Shown piece by piece: positions 9,729 through 18,460 of a DNA stretch of 64,000 nucleotides. The position numbers were made by a program, and so were the translations under genes. Source of the DNA: Candidatus Enterocloster excrementipullorum. GTDB taxonomy: Bacteria > Bacillota > Clostridia > Lachnospirales > Lachnospiraceae. Position 1 is the stretch's first letter. The number at the start of each line of letters is the position of its first letter. The stretch is from the NCBI GenBank assembly GCA_019119575.1, contig DWWT01000065.1, positions 1 to 64,000 of the forward strand. The letters are read 5' to 3'. The notes beneath the pieces were generated by a model. It saw only the letters and a program-made list of their open reading frames with translations, made no database searches and was not told the DNA's origin.

Positions 9729-12700
9729 ACCTGAATGAGGAGAGAAATTACCAGAAGCTTATGGACGCCCTGGATGCCATGGGACTTGACGGGGAGAACA
9801 GGCGGATTGCCGAGGAATACTTCCAGCCGGGAAGCCAGGAAAATACGGAAATCTTATCCCGGATTAAGCGCCAGGATTTTTACAAGCTGCCGGAAGAGGC
9901 GCGGATCAAATGCGCGGACTATGTGGAGCATCTGAAAAAGCGCGGGCGCGGGGAGGACCTAGCCCGATACGTCCGGTTTGCCGCGGCGGCAGGGGGATCT
10001 ACGGCCTGCTATGTGCTGACCCGATATGCGTATTCCAGCTGGAGCATAAATGGGCTGCTGGAATATATGACGCCGGCCCAGTCCATGGCTGCCCAGGCGG
10101 AGCTCACTGTCTGGAATGTGCATGCCCTGACCTGGACCAATCTGCGGGAGCTGCAGAAGGAGATCGCGCAGAATCCCCAGACAGCTCTGGAGGCCATGGA
10201 ACTGTGCTGCAACCAGTATGACAACGCAAAGGTGCTGCTGGCGGCCCTCTATCTTTATAAGAGAAAGCCCCAGAAGGAAAATAAGGGGTTTCTGAAAGGA
10301 CTGTTCGGAACTGCCGGAAAGACGAATACCTCCGGCGGGGAAAAGGTGACGGAATTTTTGGTCAACAATCTGGCAGAGAGCCTTCCGGGCGTGTGCCGTC
10401 CTCCCATTGCTGGGGAGGATGAGAAAATCCTGGGGGACTATGTGCGACTGGGGAGGCCTTACGGCACATTTCCGCAGGAAGTATCGGAGGCTCTGCGCGG
10501 AAAGCAGGCGCCGCCCTATCTTCTGACCCTGCTTTCCGGCTGCGCGTTTCTGGCGGAAGCGCATTCCCCCTGCCTGCTGGCTTTTCTGCAGGTCATGAGC
10601 GCCCTGGATCCGGGCGGTACGCTGGGGGCATGCCGGCAGATGGGAGAGGCGGACTGGTTTCAGGAGCACCTGCCCCTTTTGGAGAAAATCCTTCCTGTGG
10701 GCGAGCCATTTTTGGTGGAATGGTACGCGAAAAACCGGATTGCCGGCGGCCTAAGGCGCATGGCGGCCCGCTGCCCGGAAATTGTCATGGAAGAGGCCTT
10801 AAAGCCGTCCACTGCCACAGAGGAATATCAGTTTATACAGAGCCAGGTCCGCCAGGCAAATCCGGCCCTGTATAAAAAAATGGCCAGCGAGGGTTCGGGA
10901 CAGTATAGGGAGAAGCTGTTGAATGAGCTCACCCAGAATTCTGCATTTGTGAATGGGCGCGACGCGGCCAAGCGCTATCTGGCGGGGGAGGCCCCGGTGG
11001 ATACGCTCTACCCCTATGTGAATTCCTGGAGGGGAGGCTATGGATACTATTCCCGGGGCTTTGAGCTGTTAAAATCCCTGCAGGGAAAGGAAGGCCGGCT
11101 GTATGAGCGGGCCCTGGTTCTGGAGGCCCTGCGAATGAGCGGAGCCTTCTTTACATACCAGTTTCTTCCAAGGAACAAGGACAGCCTGCAGATGAAGGAG
11201 AAGACAGAAGAGCTCGTAAAGATTCTGGAGGACGAAGGAGTTTCCGTGCAGTATATGGCGGACGCCATGGATGGGATTTACTCCGCCATTTATATGGAGA
11301 AGGACAAAAATCATTTCCTGGACGCCGCGGTGGGGGCCCTGGCCCGGCGTTTTACGGCCCACCGGGATGAATTTTTTACGGCATTAAAGAACAGCACCTC
11401 CGTGGGAAGGGACATCTGCCTGCGGGTGCTGGATGTGTACTGGCAGGAGGAAAAGGAGGGGATTCTCGCCTGCGCCCAGGACAGCTCCAAGCAGGTGCGG
11501 GCCACCCTGGCTCTTATCTGCGCCGGCCACCGGGAGTGGGAGCCTGAGATGCGCGCCTTTTTGTCTTCGAAAAAATCCCAGGAGCGTGAACTGGCGGTCC
11601 GGGTTATGAAAGCCTGGGGTGCGGAAAATTACCAGGAAGCGTTAAAAAAGGCCCTGGAGACAGAAAAGAGCAAGGGCGTCCGGGAGCTTCTTTTAACCTG
11701 CGTGGAGGGGGCCCAGGCGTCCGCCGGGGAAAATGGCGCTTCCGGTCTGTCCGCTGGTTCGGGGCCGGCGGGAGGGGATGCCCTGGCAGCCCAAATTCTA
11801 AAGGGCGGGAAGAAGCGGAAAGTTTCCTGGGTATTTGAGACCCCATTTTCCCAGATCCACAAAAAGGACGGAAGCCTGGCCGGGGAGGATTACCTGGCGG
11901 CTGTGCTGGTATCCTATGCGGATATGTCGGCGGCGGGGATGAGCACGGAGGCCAAAGTCCTGGCCGGAGATCTGGATGAGCGGGAGCTGCACCGGTATAT
12001 GGCGGAGCTCTTTGACAAATGGCTGGGATCCGGGGCGGAGGCCAAGAAGAAATGGGTGCTCTGCGCTGCGTCCATCCACGGGGGAGAGGAAATTGTGCCT
12101 GCCTTTAAGAAGCAGATCCAGGAATGGCCCCAGCACGCCAGGGGCGCTATGGCCGCGGAGGCGGTGAAGGCTCTGGCACTAAACGGAAGCGCCCAGGCGC
12201 TGCTTTTGGTGGATCAGATTTCCCGCAAATTCAAGTTCCGCCAGGTAAAGGCCGCGGCGGCCCAGGCGCTGGACTTCGCGGCAGCCTCTCTGGGAATAAG
12301 CCGGGAAGAGCTGGAGGATACGATTGTGCCCACCCTGGGCTTCGGGGAAAATATGGAACGGATCTTTGACTACGGCAGCCGGCAGTTTGCCGTGTATCTG
12401 ACGCCGGCCCTGGAGCTGGAAATCCAGGATGGGGAGGGAAAGCGGTTAAAGAACATGCCGGCCCCCGGAAAACGGGATGAGGAAGAGAAGGCCGCGGCTG
12501 CCTATGAGGAATTTAAGCAGCTGAAAAAACAGCTGAAAACCGTGGCTGCCAACCAGAAACTGCGCTTAGAGCAGGCCCTTACCTCCGAACGGCTCTGGAA
12601 AGCCGGACAGTGGAAGGAACTCTTTGTGAAAAACCCGGTCATGCACCAGTTCGCCATCGGCCTGATCTGGGGCATTTACACGGACGGGGCCCTTGGGGAC

Positions 12701-13303
12701 ACCTTCCGCTACATGGAGGACGGCAGCTTCAACACCGTGGATGAGGAAGAGTTCGATTTCCCTGATGAGGGGATGGTGGGGTTGGTTCATCCCATTGAAC
12801 TCTCCGAGGAAGCGCTTGCCGCCTGGAAGGAGCAGCTTGCGGACTATGAAGTCACGCAGCCCATAAGCCAGCTGGAGCGTCCGATGTACCGGGTTGCTGA
12901 GACGGAGAAAGGCACAAAGGAGCTCACCCGCTTCGGCGGCATGCTGATAAACGGCCTTTCCCTTTCCGGAAAGCTTTTGGGCATGGGATGGTACCGCGGA
13001 TCGGTTCAGGACGCCGGGGTTTACAGCACCTTTTACCGGGAGGACGGGGAGATCGGCATAGAGCTGGAATTTTCCGGAAGCTATGTGGGAGATGAGAACG
13101 AAGAGGTCACGGTCTACGGGGCAGCTTTCTACAAGGCGGGAACCGTGGAGCGGGGCAGCTACGTGTACGACACCATCAAGGCGGAAAACCAGTATGCCCT
13201 GGACGCAGTGCCCGCCCGGTATTTCAGCGAGATGGTGCTGCAGCTTTCCCAGGCCACAGCGGCCAGCAAGGAGAGGCTGGAGTATCCGGCGTGCAAAAAT
13301 TGA
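9725..13303 (+). CDS. DUF4132 domain protein (YehI/MolR-like)
   Basis: A 1192-residue protein, nearly the size of E. coli YehI. The body is long and helical with HEAT-like stretches (for example about 600-660 and 760-850). The C-terminal quarter, from about residue 940, looks like DUF4132: WKAGQWKELFVKNPV, then FRYMEDGSFNTVDEEE, then a beta-rich end. I see no WGR domain at the N-terminus, which some family members have. It is the last gene of the five-gene set, with only a 4-nt overlap upstream. Old 'molybdate regulator' labels for this family are not supported by anything here. Confidence 0.82.
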   Translation: MNLNEERNYQKLMDALDAMGLDGENRRIAEEYFQPGSQENTEILSRIKRQDFYKLPEEARIKCADYVEHLKKRGRGEDLARYVRFAAAAGGSTACYVLTRYAYSSWSINGLLEYMTPAQSMAAQAELTVWNVHALTWTNLRELQKEIAQNPQTALEAMELCCNQYDNAKVLLAALYLYKRKPQKENKGFLKGLFGTAGKTNTSGGEKVTEFLVNNLAESLPGVCRPPIAGEDEKILGDYVRLGRPYGTFPQEVSEALRGKQAPPYLLTLLSGCAFLAEAHSPCLLAFLQVMSALDPGGTLGACRQMGEADWFQEHLPLLEKILPVGEPFLVEWYAKNRIAGGLRRMAARCPEIVMEEALKPSTATEEYQFIQSQVRQANPALYKKMASEGSGQYREKLLNELTQNSAFVNGRDAAKRYLAGEAPVDTLYPYVNSWRGGYGYYSRGFELLKSLQGKEGRLYERALVLEALRMSGAFFTYQFLPRNKDSLQMKEKTEELVKILEDEGVSVQYMADAMDGIYSAIYMEKDKNHFLDAAVGALARRFTAHRDEFFTALKNSTSVGRDICLRVLDVYWQEEKEGILACAQDSSKQVRATLALICAGHREWEPEMRAFLSSKKSQERELAVRVMKAWGAENYQEALKKALETEKSKGVRELLLTCVEGAQASAGENGASGLSAGSGPAGGDALAAQILKGGKKRKVSWVFETPFSQIHKKDGSLAGEDYLAAVLVSYADMSAAGMSTEAKVLAGDLDERELHRYMAELFDKWLGSGAEAKKKWVLCAASIHGGEEIVPAFKKQIQEWPQHARGAMAAEAVKALALNGSAQALLLVDQISRKFKFRQVKAAAAQALDFAAASLGISREELEDTIVPTLGFGENMERIFDYGSRQFAVYLTPALELEIQDGEGKRLKNMPAPGKRDEEEKAAAAYEEFKQLKKQLKTVAANQKLRLEQALTSERLWKAGQWKELFVKNPVMHQFAIGLIWGIYTDGALGDTFRYMEDGSFNTVDEEEFDFPDEGMVGLVHPIELSEEALAAWKEQLADYEVTQPISQLERPMYRVAETEKGTKELTRFGGMLINGLSLSGKLLGMGWYRGSVQDAGVYSTFYREDGEIGIELEFSGSYVGDENEEVTVYGAAFYKAGTVERGSYVYDTIKAENQYALDAVPARYFSEMVLQLSQATAASKERLEYPACKN

Positions 13304-13360
13304 TAGAATTCCTGTAAAAAATGCCGCCGGGCATGTGCAGGCCACAAAGGAGGACAAAAA

Positions 13361-13870
13361 ATGAACAACAAGATGGAAAATAAGATGAGCTTCCGCCTGG
13401 CGGAGCCCGAAGATGCGGCGCTGATTCTGCAGTTTATCCGGGATCTGGCGGACTATGAGAAGATGCTGGATCAGGTGGAAGCGACGGAGGAGCTGCTGAA
13501 GGAATGGATCTTTGAGAAGAAGAAGGCGGAGGTGATTTTTGTCCTGGAGGACGGGAAAGAGGCGGGATTCGCCCTCTTTTTCCACAACTTTTCTACGTTC
13601 CTGGGGCGGGCGGGAATTTATCTGGAGGATTTATATGTCTGTCCGGAGTACCGCAAAAAGGGATACGGAAAGGCGCTGATTCGGGAACTTGCCAGAATTG
13701 CGAAGGAGAGAGGCTGCGGACGGCTGGAGTGGTGGTGTCTGGACTGGAATCAGCCCAGCATAGACTTTTACCTCTCGCTGGGGGCAGAGCCTATGAAGGA
13801 CTGGACCGTGTACCGGATTGCGGGGGCCACCCTGGATTCGCTGGCGGGGGAGAGGGAAGCAGGCTTATAA
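13361..13870 (+). CDS. GNAT N-acetyltransferase, diamine-acetyltransferase-like
   Basis: A 169-residue GNAT enzyme that transfers acetyl from acetyl-CoA to an amine. The acetyl-CoA loop is in YRKKGYGKALIREL (about residues 102-115), preceded by the strand YLEDLYVCPE. The motif WWCLDWNQPSIDFY near 127-140 and the ending KDWTVYRI resemble spermidine/spermine and thialysine acetyltransferases. An AAAGGAGG site at 13346-13353 supports the start. It lies 57 nt after the DUF4132 gene and may be read through from that operon, but the family gives no functional link. Confidence 0.86.
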   Translation: MNNKMENKMSFRLAEPEDAALILQFIRDLADYEKMLDQVEATEELLKEWIFEKKKAEVIFVLEDGKEAGFALFFHNFSTFLGRAGIYLEDLYVCPEYRKKGYGKALIRELARIAKERGCGRLEWWCLDWNQPSIDFYLSLGAEPMKDWTVYRIAGATLDSLAGEREAGL

Positions 13871-13916
13871 GCGGATCCGCCAGCCCGCCCCGCCGGCTCC
13901 TTTCTGCCGGGAAAAG

Positions 13917-14438
13917 TTAAAGAGGACGCAGCACCTTCTGGTAGGCCAGGCGGAGATCCCCGGCCTCGGAGCCGTCCTTGAGAATCAGGCTGCCGCAGCG
14001 CACATATCCGCTTTTTTCCAGGGCCCGCTGCATGGAGCGGTTGTCCGGATGCGTATCAATGCGCACGTTGGAGATTCCCAGGGAAAGGACGTGTCTTTCT
14101 GACTCGGAGAAGAGCAGAGAAGCATACCCCCGTCCTTTGCGGGATCCCTCCACGCAGACGCGGTGAAAGGCATAGTAGGGGGCATCGTTCAGCCAAGCTC
14201 CGTCGATTTCCTCATAGCTTAATTCAGGCCCCTGCGCCAGGGTGATCATGGCGGCGGCCTCTCCGGCGTCCTCCAGTATATACAGGGCGCGGTCTTTTAT
14301 GGATTTGAGGAGCCCGTTTCTGTTGGGCTCTCCCTTCTGCCACTGGTCGATTCCGCTGGCGCGGAAATATGCGATGGCCTGATCCGCCATAGACACCAGG
14401 CGGGGCAGGTCACTTTCTTTGGCAGGCCGGTAGTTCAT
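13917..14438 (-). CDS. GNAT family N-acetyltransferase
   Basis: A 173-residue GNAT protein, convergent with the preceding acetyltransferase (46 nt apart). The acetyl-CoA signature is VEGSRKGRGYASLLFSESE, followed by the conserved IRIDTHPDNRSMQRALEKSGY-type segment near residues 125-145. The opening MNYRPAKESDLPRLVSMADQA is typical. A GGAGGA site lies about 6 nt before the start codon. No substrate can be proposed from context. Confidence 0.86.
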   Translation of the reverse strand: MNYRPAKESDLPRLVSMADQAIAYFRASGIDQWQKGEPNRNGLLKSIKDRALYILEDAGEAAAMITLAQGPELSYEEIDGAWLNDAPYYAFHRVCVEGSRKGRGYASLLFSESERHVLSLGISNVRIDTHPDNRSMQRALEKSGYVRCGSLILKDGSEAGDLRLAYQKVLRPL

Positions 14439-14669
14439 AGAATGTCCTCCTTATGATTTGACTGTGAAAACTATACTGTAATTAAGTATATTTAAGTATA
14501 TTCCCAAATGCGCCGAGGGTCAATGGGGCTGCGGGCTCATTTCGGCGCGTGTCCGGACGATTGCATCATTGCAAATGTCCCGGGATCGTGATACAGTAAG
14601 ATACAGATGGCTGTTTTTGGCGGCGTCCGGAACAGCCGGACGACTTTTACGGAAGGGAGACGAAAATTT

Positions 14670-15263
14670 ATGCATACGAATCTGACCAGGGAGCAGGGGA
14701 TTGCCCTGCTGACAAAATACAATAAGGAGCCGTTCCACATTCTTCACGGGCTCACAGTGGAGGGCGTGATGCGGTGGTTTGCTGGGGATCAGGGCTATGG
14801 GGATGAGGCGGATTTCTGGACTATGGCCGGGCTGCTTCACGACATTGATTTTGAGCTGTATCCCGAGGAACACTGCAAGAAGGCACCGGAGCTTTTAAAA
14901 GAGGGCGGAGCCGAGGAGGAGCTGATCCACGCGGTGTGCAGCCACGGCTACGGCCTGGTAAGCGACGTGAAGCCGGAGCACCAGATGGAGAAGATCCTTT
15001 TTGCGGCCGACGAGCTCACCGGGCTGGTGTGGGCGGCAGCAAAGATGCGCCCTTCCAAGAGTGTGATGGACATGGAGGTTTCAAGCCTTAAGAAGAAATT
15101 TAAGGACAAGCGGTTTGCTGCGGGATGTTCCCGGGATGTGATCCGGGAAGGCGCGGACATGCTGGGCTGGACGCTGGAGGAACTGATGGAGAAAACCATC
15201 CTGGCCATGCGCTCCTGTGAGGCGCAGGTGAATGAAGAAATGAAAGCCTACGAGCAGGGCTGA
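14670..15263 (+). CDS. HD domain phosphohydrolase-like protein
   Basis: A 197-residue HD-superfamily protein. The metal-binding pair is in AGLLHDIDFELYPEEH (about residues 53-68), and a further conserved His lies in AVCSHGYGL. Family members hydrolyse phosphomonoesters or nucleotides, and this subgroup is commonly annotated only as 'HD domain, hydrolase'. The ATG at 14670 follows GGAAGGGAG at 14651-14659, so the longer upstream reading was not used. It faces away from the minus-strand acetyltransferase. Confidence 0.82.
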   Translation: MHTNLTREQGIALLTKYNKEPFHILHGLTVEGVMRWFAGDQGYGDEADFWTMAGLLHDIDFELYPEEHCKKAPELLKEGGAEEELIHAVCSHGYGLVSDVKPEHQMEKILFAADELTGLVWAAAKMRPSKSVMDMEVSSLKKKFKDKRFAAGCSRDVIREGADMLGWTLEELMEKTILAMRSCEAQVNEEMKAYEQG

Positions 15264-15361
15264 TTGGAAAATAAGGCCTGCGGTGACAGACAGGAACCAT
15301 TGAAAAGTACGCCAGCGGAGGACATTTGTCTTCCTCTGGCAAATTTTTTGCCGCGAAACTA

Positions 15362-15390
15362 TTGACATATAATATAAAGTAGGGTATCAT
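15362..15390 (+). promoter_or_regulatory. Promoter of aspartate kinase gene
   Basis: TTGACA (15362-15367) and TATCAT (15385-15390) are separated by an ideal 17-nt spacer, 60 nt before the kinase start codon. A short GCGCG hairpin lies in the leader near 15402-15416. The leader is far too short for a lysine riboswitch. Confidence 0.75.
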
Positions 15391-15449
15391 TTGCTCTTGT
15401 AGCGCGCAAAAGCGCGGTAACACACTCTGAAACAGCGAGGGAGAAAGAT

Positions 15450-16769
15450 ATGAAAAAGGTAGTTAAGTTCGGCGGCAGTTCGCTTGCCAGCGCGAGACAG
15501 TTTAAGAAGGTGGCGGACATTATCAGATCCGATAAGTCCAGAAGATACGTGGTTCCCTCTGCTCCGGGAAAGCGAAACAGCAAGGATGAGAAGGTAACGG
15601 ATCTGCTCTATGCCTGCTATGATGCGGCATCCCAGGGCGGCTCTTACAAGAAGATCCTTGAGAAGATAAAGAGCCGGTATGCGGAAATTATTGACGGGCT
15701 GAATCTGAATCTGAACCTCGACTCTGAGTTTGATAAGATAGAGGAAAATTTTTTGGCAAAGGCGGGAAGAGAGTACGCGGCCTCACGGGGAGAATACCTG
15801 AACGGCATTGTTATGGCGGAATATCTGGGCTTCCCCTTTGTGGATGCGGCCGAGGTGATTTTCTTTAATGACGACGGAACATTTGACGCGGAGGAGACCA
15901 ACCGGGAGCTGTCCGAGCGCCTGGAGCACATGGAGCGGGCGGTGATTCCGGGATTTTACGGATCCGGAAGGGACGGCTCGGTGCGGACATTCTCACGGGG
16001 CGGTTCGGATGTGACGGGCTCCATTGTGGCCAGGGCGATTCACGCGGATATGTATGAAAACTGGACGGATGTATCCGGCATGCTGGTAACGGATCCGCGG
16101 GTTGTGGAGGATCCGGAGGTTATAGAGACCATCACCTACAAGGAGCTGCGGGAGCTGGCATATATGGGAGCCAGCGTTCTCCATGAGGACGCTATTTTCC
16201 CGGTGCGCAAGGAGGGAATTCCCATCAATATCCGCAACACCAACCGGCCGGAAGACAAGGGAACCCTGATTGTGGAGAGCACCTGCCGCAAGCCGAAGCA
16301 CACCATCACGGGAATTGCAGGCAAGAAGGGCTTCTGTTCGATCAACATCGAGAAAGCTATGATGAACTCCGAAGTCGGTTTTGGGAGAAAGGTTCTGAGC
16401 GTATTTGAGCAGTACGGCATTTCCTTTGAGCATATGCCCTCCGGCATTGATACCATGACCATTTATGTGCATCAGTCGGAATTCGAGGATTATGAGCAGT
16501 CCGTGATTGCGGGCATCCACAGGGCGGTGGATCCGGATACGGTGGAGCTGGAGTCCGATCTGGCCCTGATCGCTGTTGTAGGCAGAGGGATGCGCTCCAA
16601 CCGCGGGACAGCGGGAAGAATATTTTCCGCGCTGGCCCATGCACGGGTGAACATCAAGATGATTGACCAGGGATCCAGTGAGTGGAATATTATTATCGGT
16701 GTAAAAAATGATGATTTTGAGACAGCCATCCGGGCGATTTACGATATTTTTGTGACGGCGGAGCTGTAA
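15450..16769 (+). CDS. Aspartate kinase
   Basis: Catalyses ATP-dependent phosphorylation of L-aspartate, the entry step to lysine, threonine, methionine and diaminopimelate. At 439 residues it is a monofunctional enzyme. It begins with the amino-acid-kinase motif KFGGSSLAS (residues 6-14), carries RGGSDVTGS near residue 189, and ends with two ACT-type regulatory domains from about residue 290 (GKKGFCSINIE and ALIAVVGRGMRSNRG). The ACT domains imply feedback control by end-product amino acids. It has its own promoter and terminator, so it is probably transcribed alone. Confidence 0.95.
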   Translation: MKKVVKFGGSSLASARQFKKVADIIRSDKSRRYVVPSAPGKRNSKDEKVTDLLYACYDAASQGGSYKKILEKIKSRYAEIIDGLNLNLNLDSEFDKIEENFLAKAGREYAASRGEYLNGIVMAEYLGFPFVDAAEVIFFNDDGTFDAEETNRELSERLEHMERAVIPGFYGSGRDGSVRTFSRGGSDVTGSIVARAIHADMYENWTDVSGMLVTDPRVVEDPEVIETITYKELRELAYMGASVLHEDAIFPVRKEGIPINIRNTNRPEDKGTLIVESTCRKPKHTITGIAGKKGFCSINIEKAMMNSEVGFGRKVLSVFEQYGISFEHMPSGIDTMTIYVHQSEFEDYEQSVIAGIHRAVDPDTVELESDLALIAVVGRGMRSNRGTAGRIFSALAHARVNIKMIDQGSSEWNIIIGVKNDDFETAIRAIYDIFVTAEL

Positions 16770-16784
16770 GAAAACAGGATGAAC

Positions 16785-16855
16785 AGCGCGGACGCGGCGG
16801 GCCCCCTGAGCCCCTGGAGTACAGTTGAAAGGCACTCCGGCGTCCGCGCTTTTTG
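16785..16855 (+). terminator. Terminator after aspartate kinase
   Basis: AGCGCGGACG (16785-16794) pairs perfectly with CGTCCGCGCT (16841-16850), followed by TTTT. The long apical part contains a smaller GGAGT/ACTCC stem. Confidence 0.75.
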
Positions 16856-16936
16856 CGCTCTCCTGTTTTAATATGCGGGATTTTATGGTATACTATAAGC
16901 AAAAACAAAAGACCAAGCTGTGAAAGGGGGAGAACA

Positions 16937-18460
16937 ATGCTGGAGAAAATTGACTTGAACAAAAAGGTGGAGAAAAAGGATTACAAAGCGGCCATGGATC
17001 AGGCCAGCGAACGGCTGGGCCTTCTGCAGAGAGAGTGCAAGGCAGCGGGAATCCCTGTGATCGTGGTGTTCGAGGGGATGGGGGCTGCGGGAAAAGGCGT
17101 GCAGATCAACCGGCTGATTCAGGCGCTGGATCCCAGAGGCTTTGATGTGTACGCCTTCAACCGCGCTACGGAGGAAGAGCAGATGCGTCCCTTCCTCTGG
17201 CGTTTCTGGACAAAGACTCCGGCCAAGGGACGGATCGCCGTGTTTGACAGAAGCTGGTACAGGAGCGTGCAGGTGGATCGGTTTGACGGGCTGACCCCGG
17301 AGGAGGGGATGGCGGACGCGTACCAGGACATTCTCTCTTTTGAAAAGCAGCTCAGCGATGACGGCACAGTGATTATTAAGTTTTTCCTCTATATTGACAA
17401 GGAGGAACAGAAAAAGCGGTTTAAAAAGTTGGACGGTTCCAAAGAGACTGCCTGGCGGGTGACCAAGGAGGACTGGCAGAGGAATAAGGAATTTGACCGT
17501 TACCTTCTCATGAATGAGGAGATGCTGGAGAAAACGGACACGGACTATGCGCCCTGGACGATCATTGAGGCTCTGGACAAGGATTACGCCGCGTTAAAGA
17601 TCATTACCACAGTGATCGACCGCATGGCGTACGAGCTGGAGAAGAAAAAAGCGGCGGCCGGCCGGGAGGAAAAGCCGGTGCCCGGCGCCAGAGAGCGGTT
17701 TAAGAATGGTGTCCTGTCCGGGATTGACCTGTCAAAGAGACTGACGGACGAGGAGTACAAGGAGAAGCTGAAGATGCTGCAAAAGCGCCTTTCCGAGCTT
17801 CACAGCGAGATTTACCGGCTGCGGATCCCCGTGGTCATCGGATTCGAGGGCTGGGATGCGGGCGGAAAGGGCGGGGCGATCAAGCGGCTGACAAGCCATC
17901 TGGATCCCCGGGGCTACCGGGTGAATCCAACGGCCTCCCCCAATGATATCGAAAAGGTACACCATTACCTGTGGCGGTTCTGGAACAATGTACCCAAGGC
18001 CGGACACATTGCTATTTTTGACCGTACCTGGTACGGGCGCGTCATGGTGGAGCGGATCGAGGGATTCTGCACGGAGGCTGAGTGGAAAAGGGCCTATCAG
18101 GAGATCAATGAGATGGAGTCTCATATGGCGAATTTTGGGGCGGTTGTGCTGAAATTCTGGCTTCATATTGACAAGGACGAGCAGGAGCGCCGGTTTAAAG
18201 AGCGCCAGGAGAATCCGGCCAAGCAGTGGAAGATCACGGATGAGGACTGGAGAAACCGCGCAAAATGGGACGCCTATGAGGAGGCGGTCAATGAGATGCT
18301 GGTGCGTACTTCCACCACCTACGCCCCCTGGATTGTTGTGGAGGGAAATGACAAGCATTTTGCCAGAGTAAAGGTGCTTGAGACAGTGGTGGATGCCTTG
18401 GAAAAGAAAATTAAGGAGCGCGCGGGCAAGGCGCGCGGGGAAGATAAGGATAAAGGATGA
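16937..18460 (+). CDS. Two-domain polyphosphate kinase 2 / polyphosphate:AMP phosphotransferase
   Basis: A 508-residue protein with two PPK2 modules, the layout of polyphosphate:AMP phosphotransferases that use polyphosphate to make ADP. Each half has a P-loop-like motif (GMGAAGKG in the first, GWDAGGKGGAIKRL in the second) and a lid/catalytic motif (FDRSWYRS, FDRTWYGRVMVERI). In class II enzymes the C-terminal half is usually the active one, and here too it is closer to consensus. The ATG at 16937 follows AAAGGGGG. It overlaps the following flavoprotein gene by 4 nt, so the two are co-transcribed. Confidence 0.9.
   Translation: MLEKIDLNKKVEKKDYKAAMDQASERLGLLQRECKAAGIPVIVVFEGMGAAGKGVQINRLIQALDPRGFDVYAFNRATEEEQMRPFLWRFWTKTPAKGRIAVFDRSWYRSVQVDRFDGLTPEEGMADAYQDILSFEKQLSDDGTVIIKFFLYIDKEEQKKRFKKLDGSKETAWRVTKEDWQRNKEFDRYLLMNEEMLEKTDTDYAPWTIIEALDKDYAALKIITTVIDRMAYELEKKKAAAGREEKPVPGARERFKNGVLSGIDLSKRLTDEEYKEKLKMLQKRLSELHSEIYRLRIPVVIGFEGWDAGGKGGAIKRLTSHLDPRGYRVNPTASPNDIEKVHHYLWRFWNNVPKAGHIAIFDRTWYGRVMVERIEGFCTEAEWKRAYQEINEMESHMANFGAVVLKFWLHIDKDEQERRFKERQENPAKQWKITDEDWRNRAKWDAYEEAVNEMLVRTSTTYAPWIVVEGNDKHFARVKVLETVVDALEKKIKERAGKARGEDKDKG

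Noticed and set aside
15264..15449. Lysine riboswitch before aspartate kinase
   Set aside because: The promoter leaves a leader of only about 55 nt, and the conserved lysine-riboswitch core is absent.
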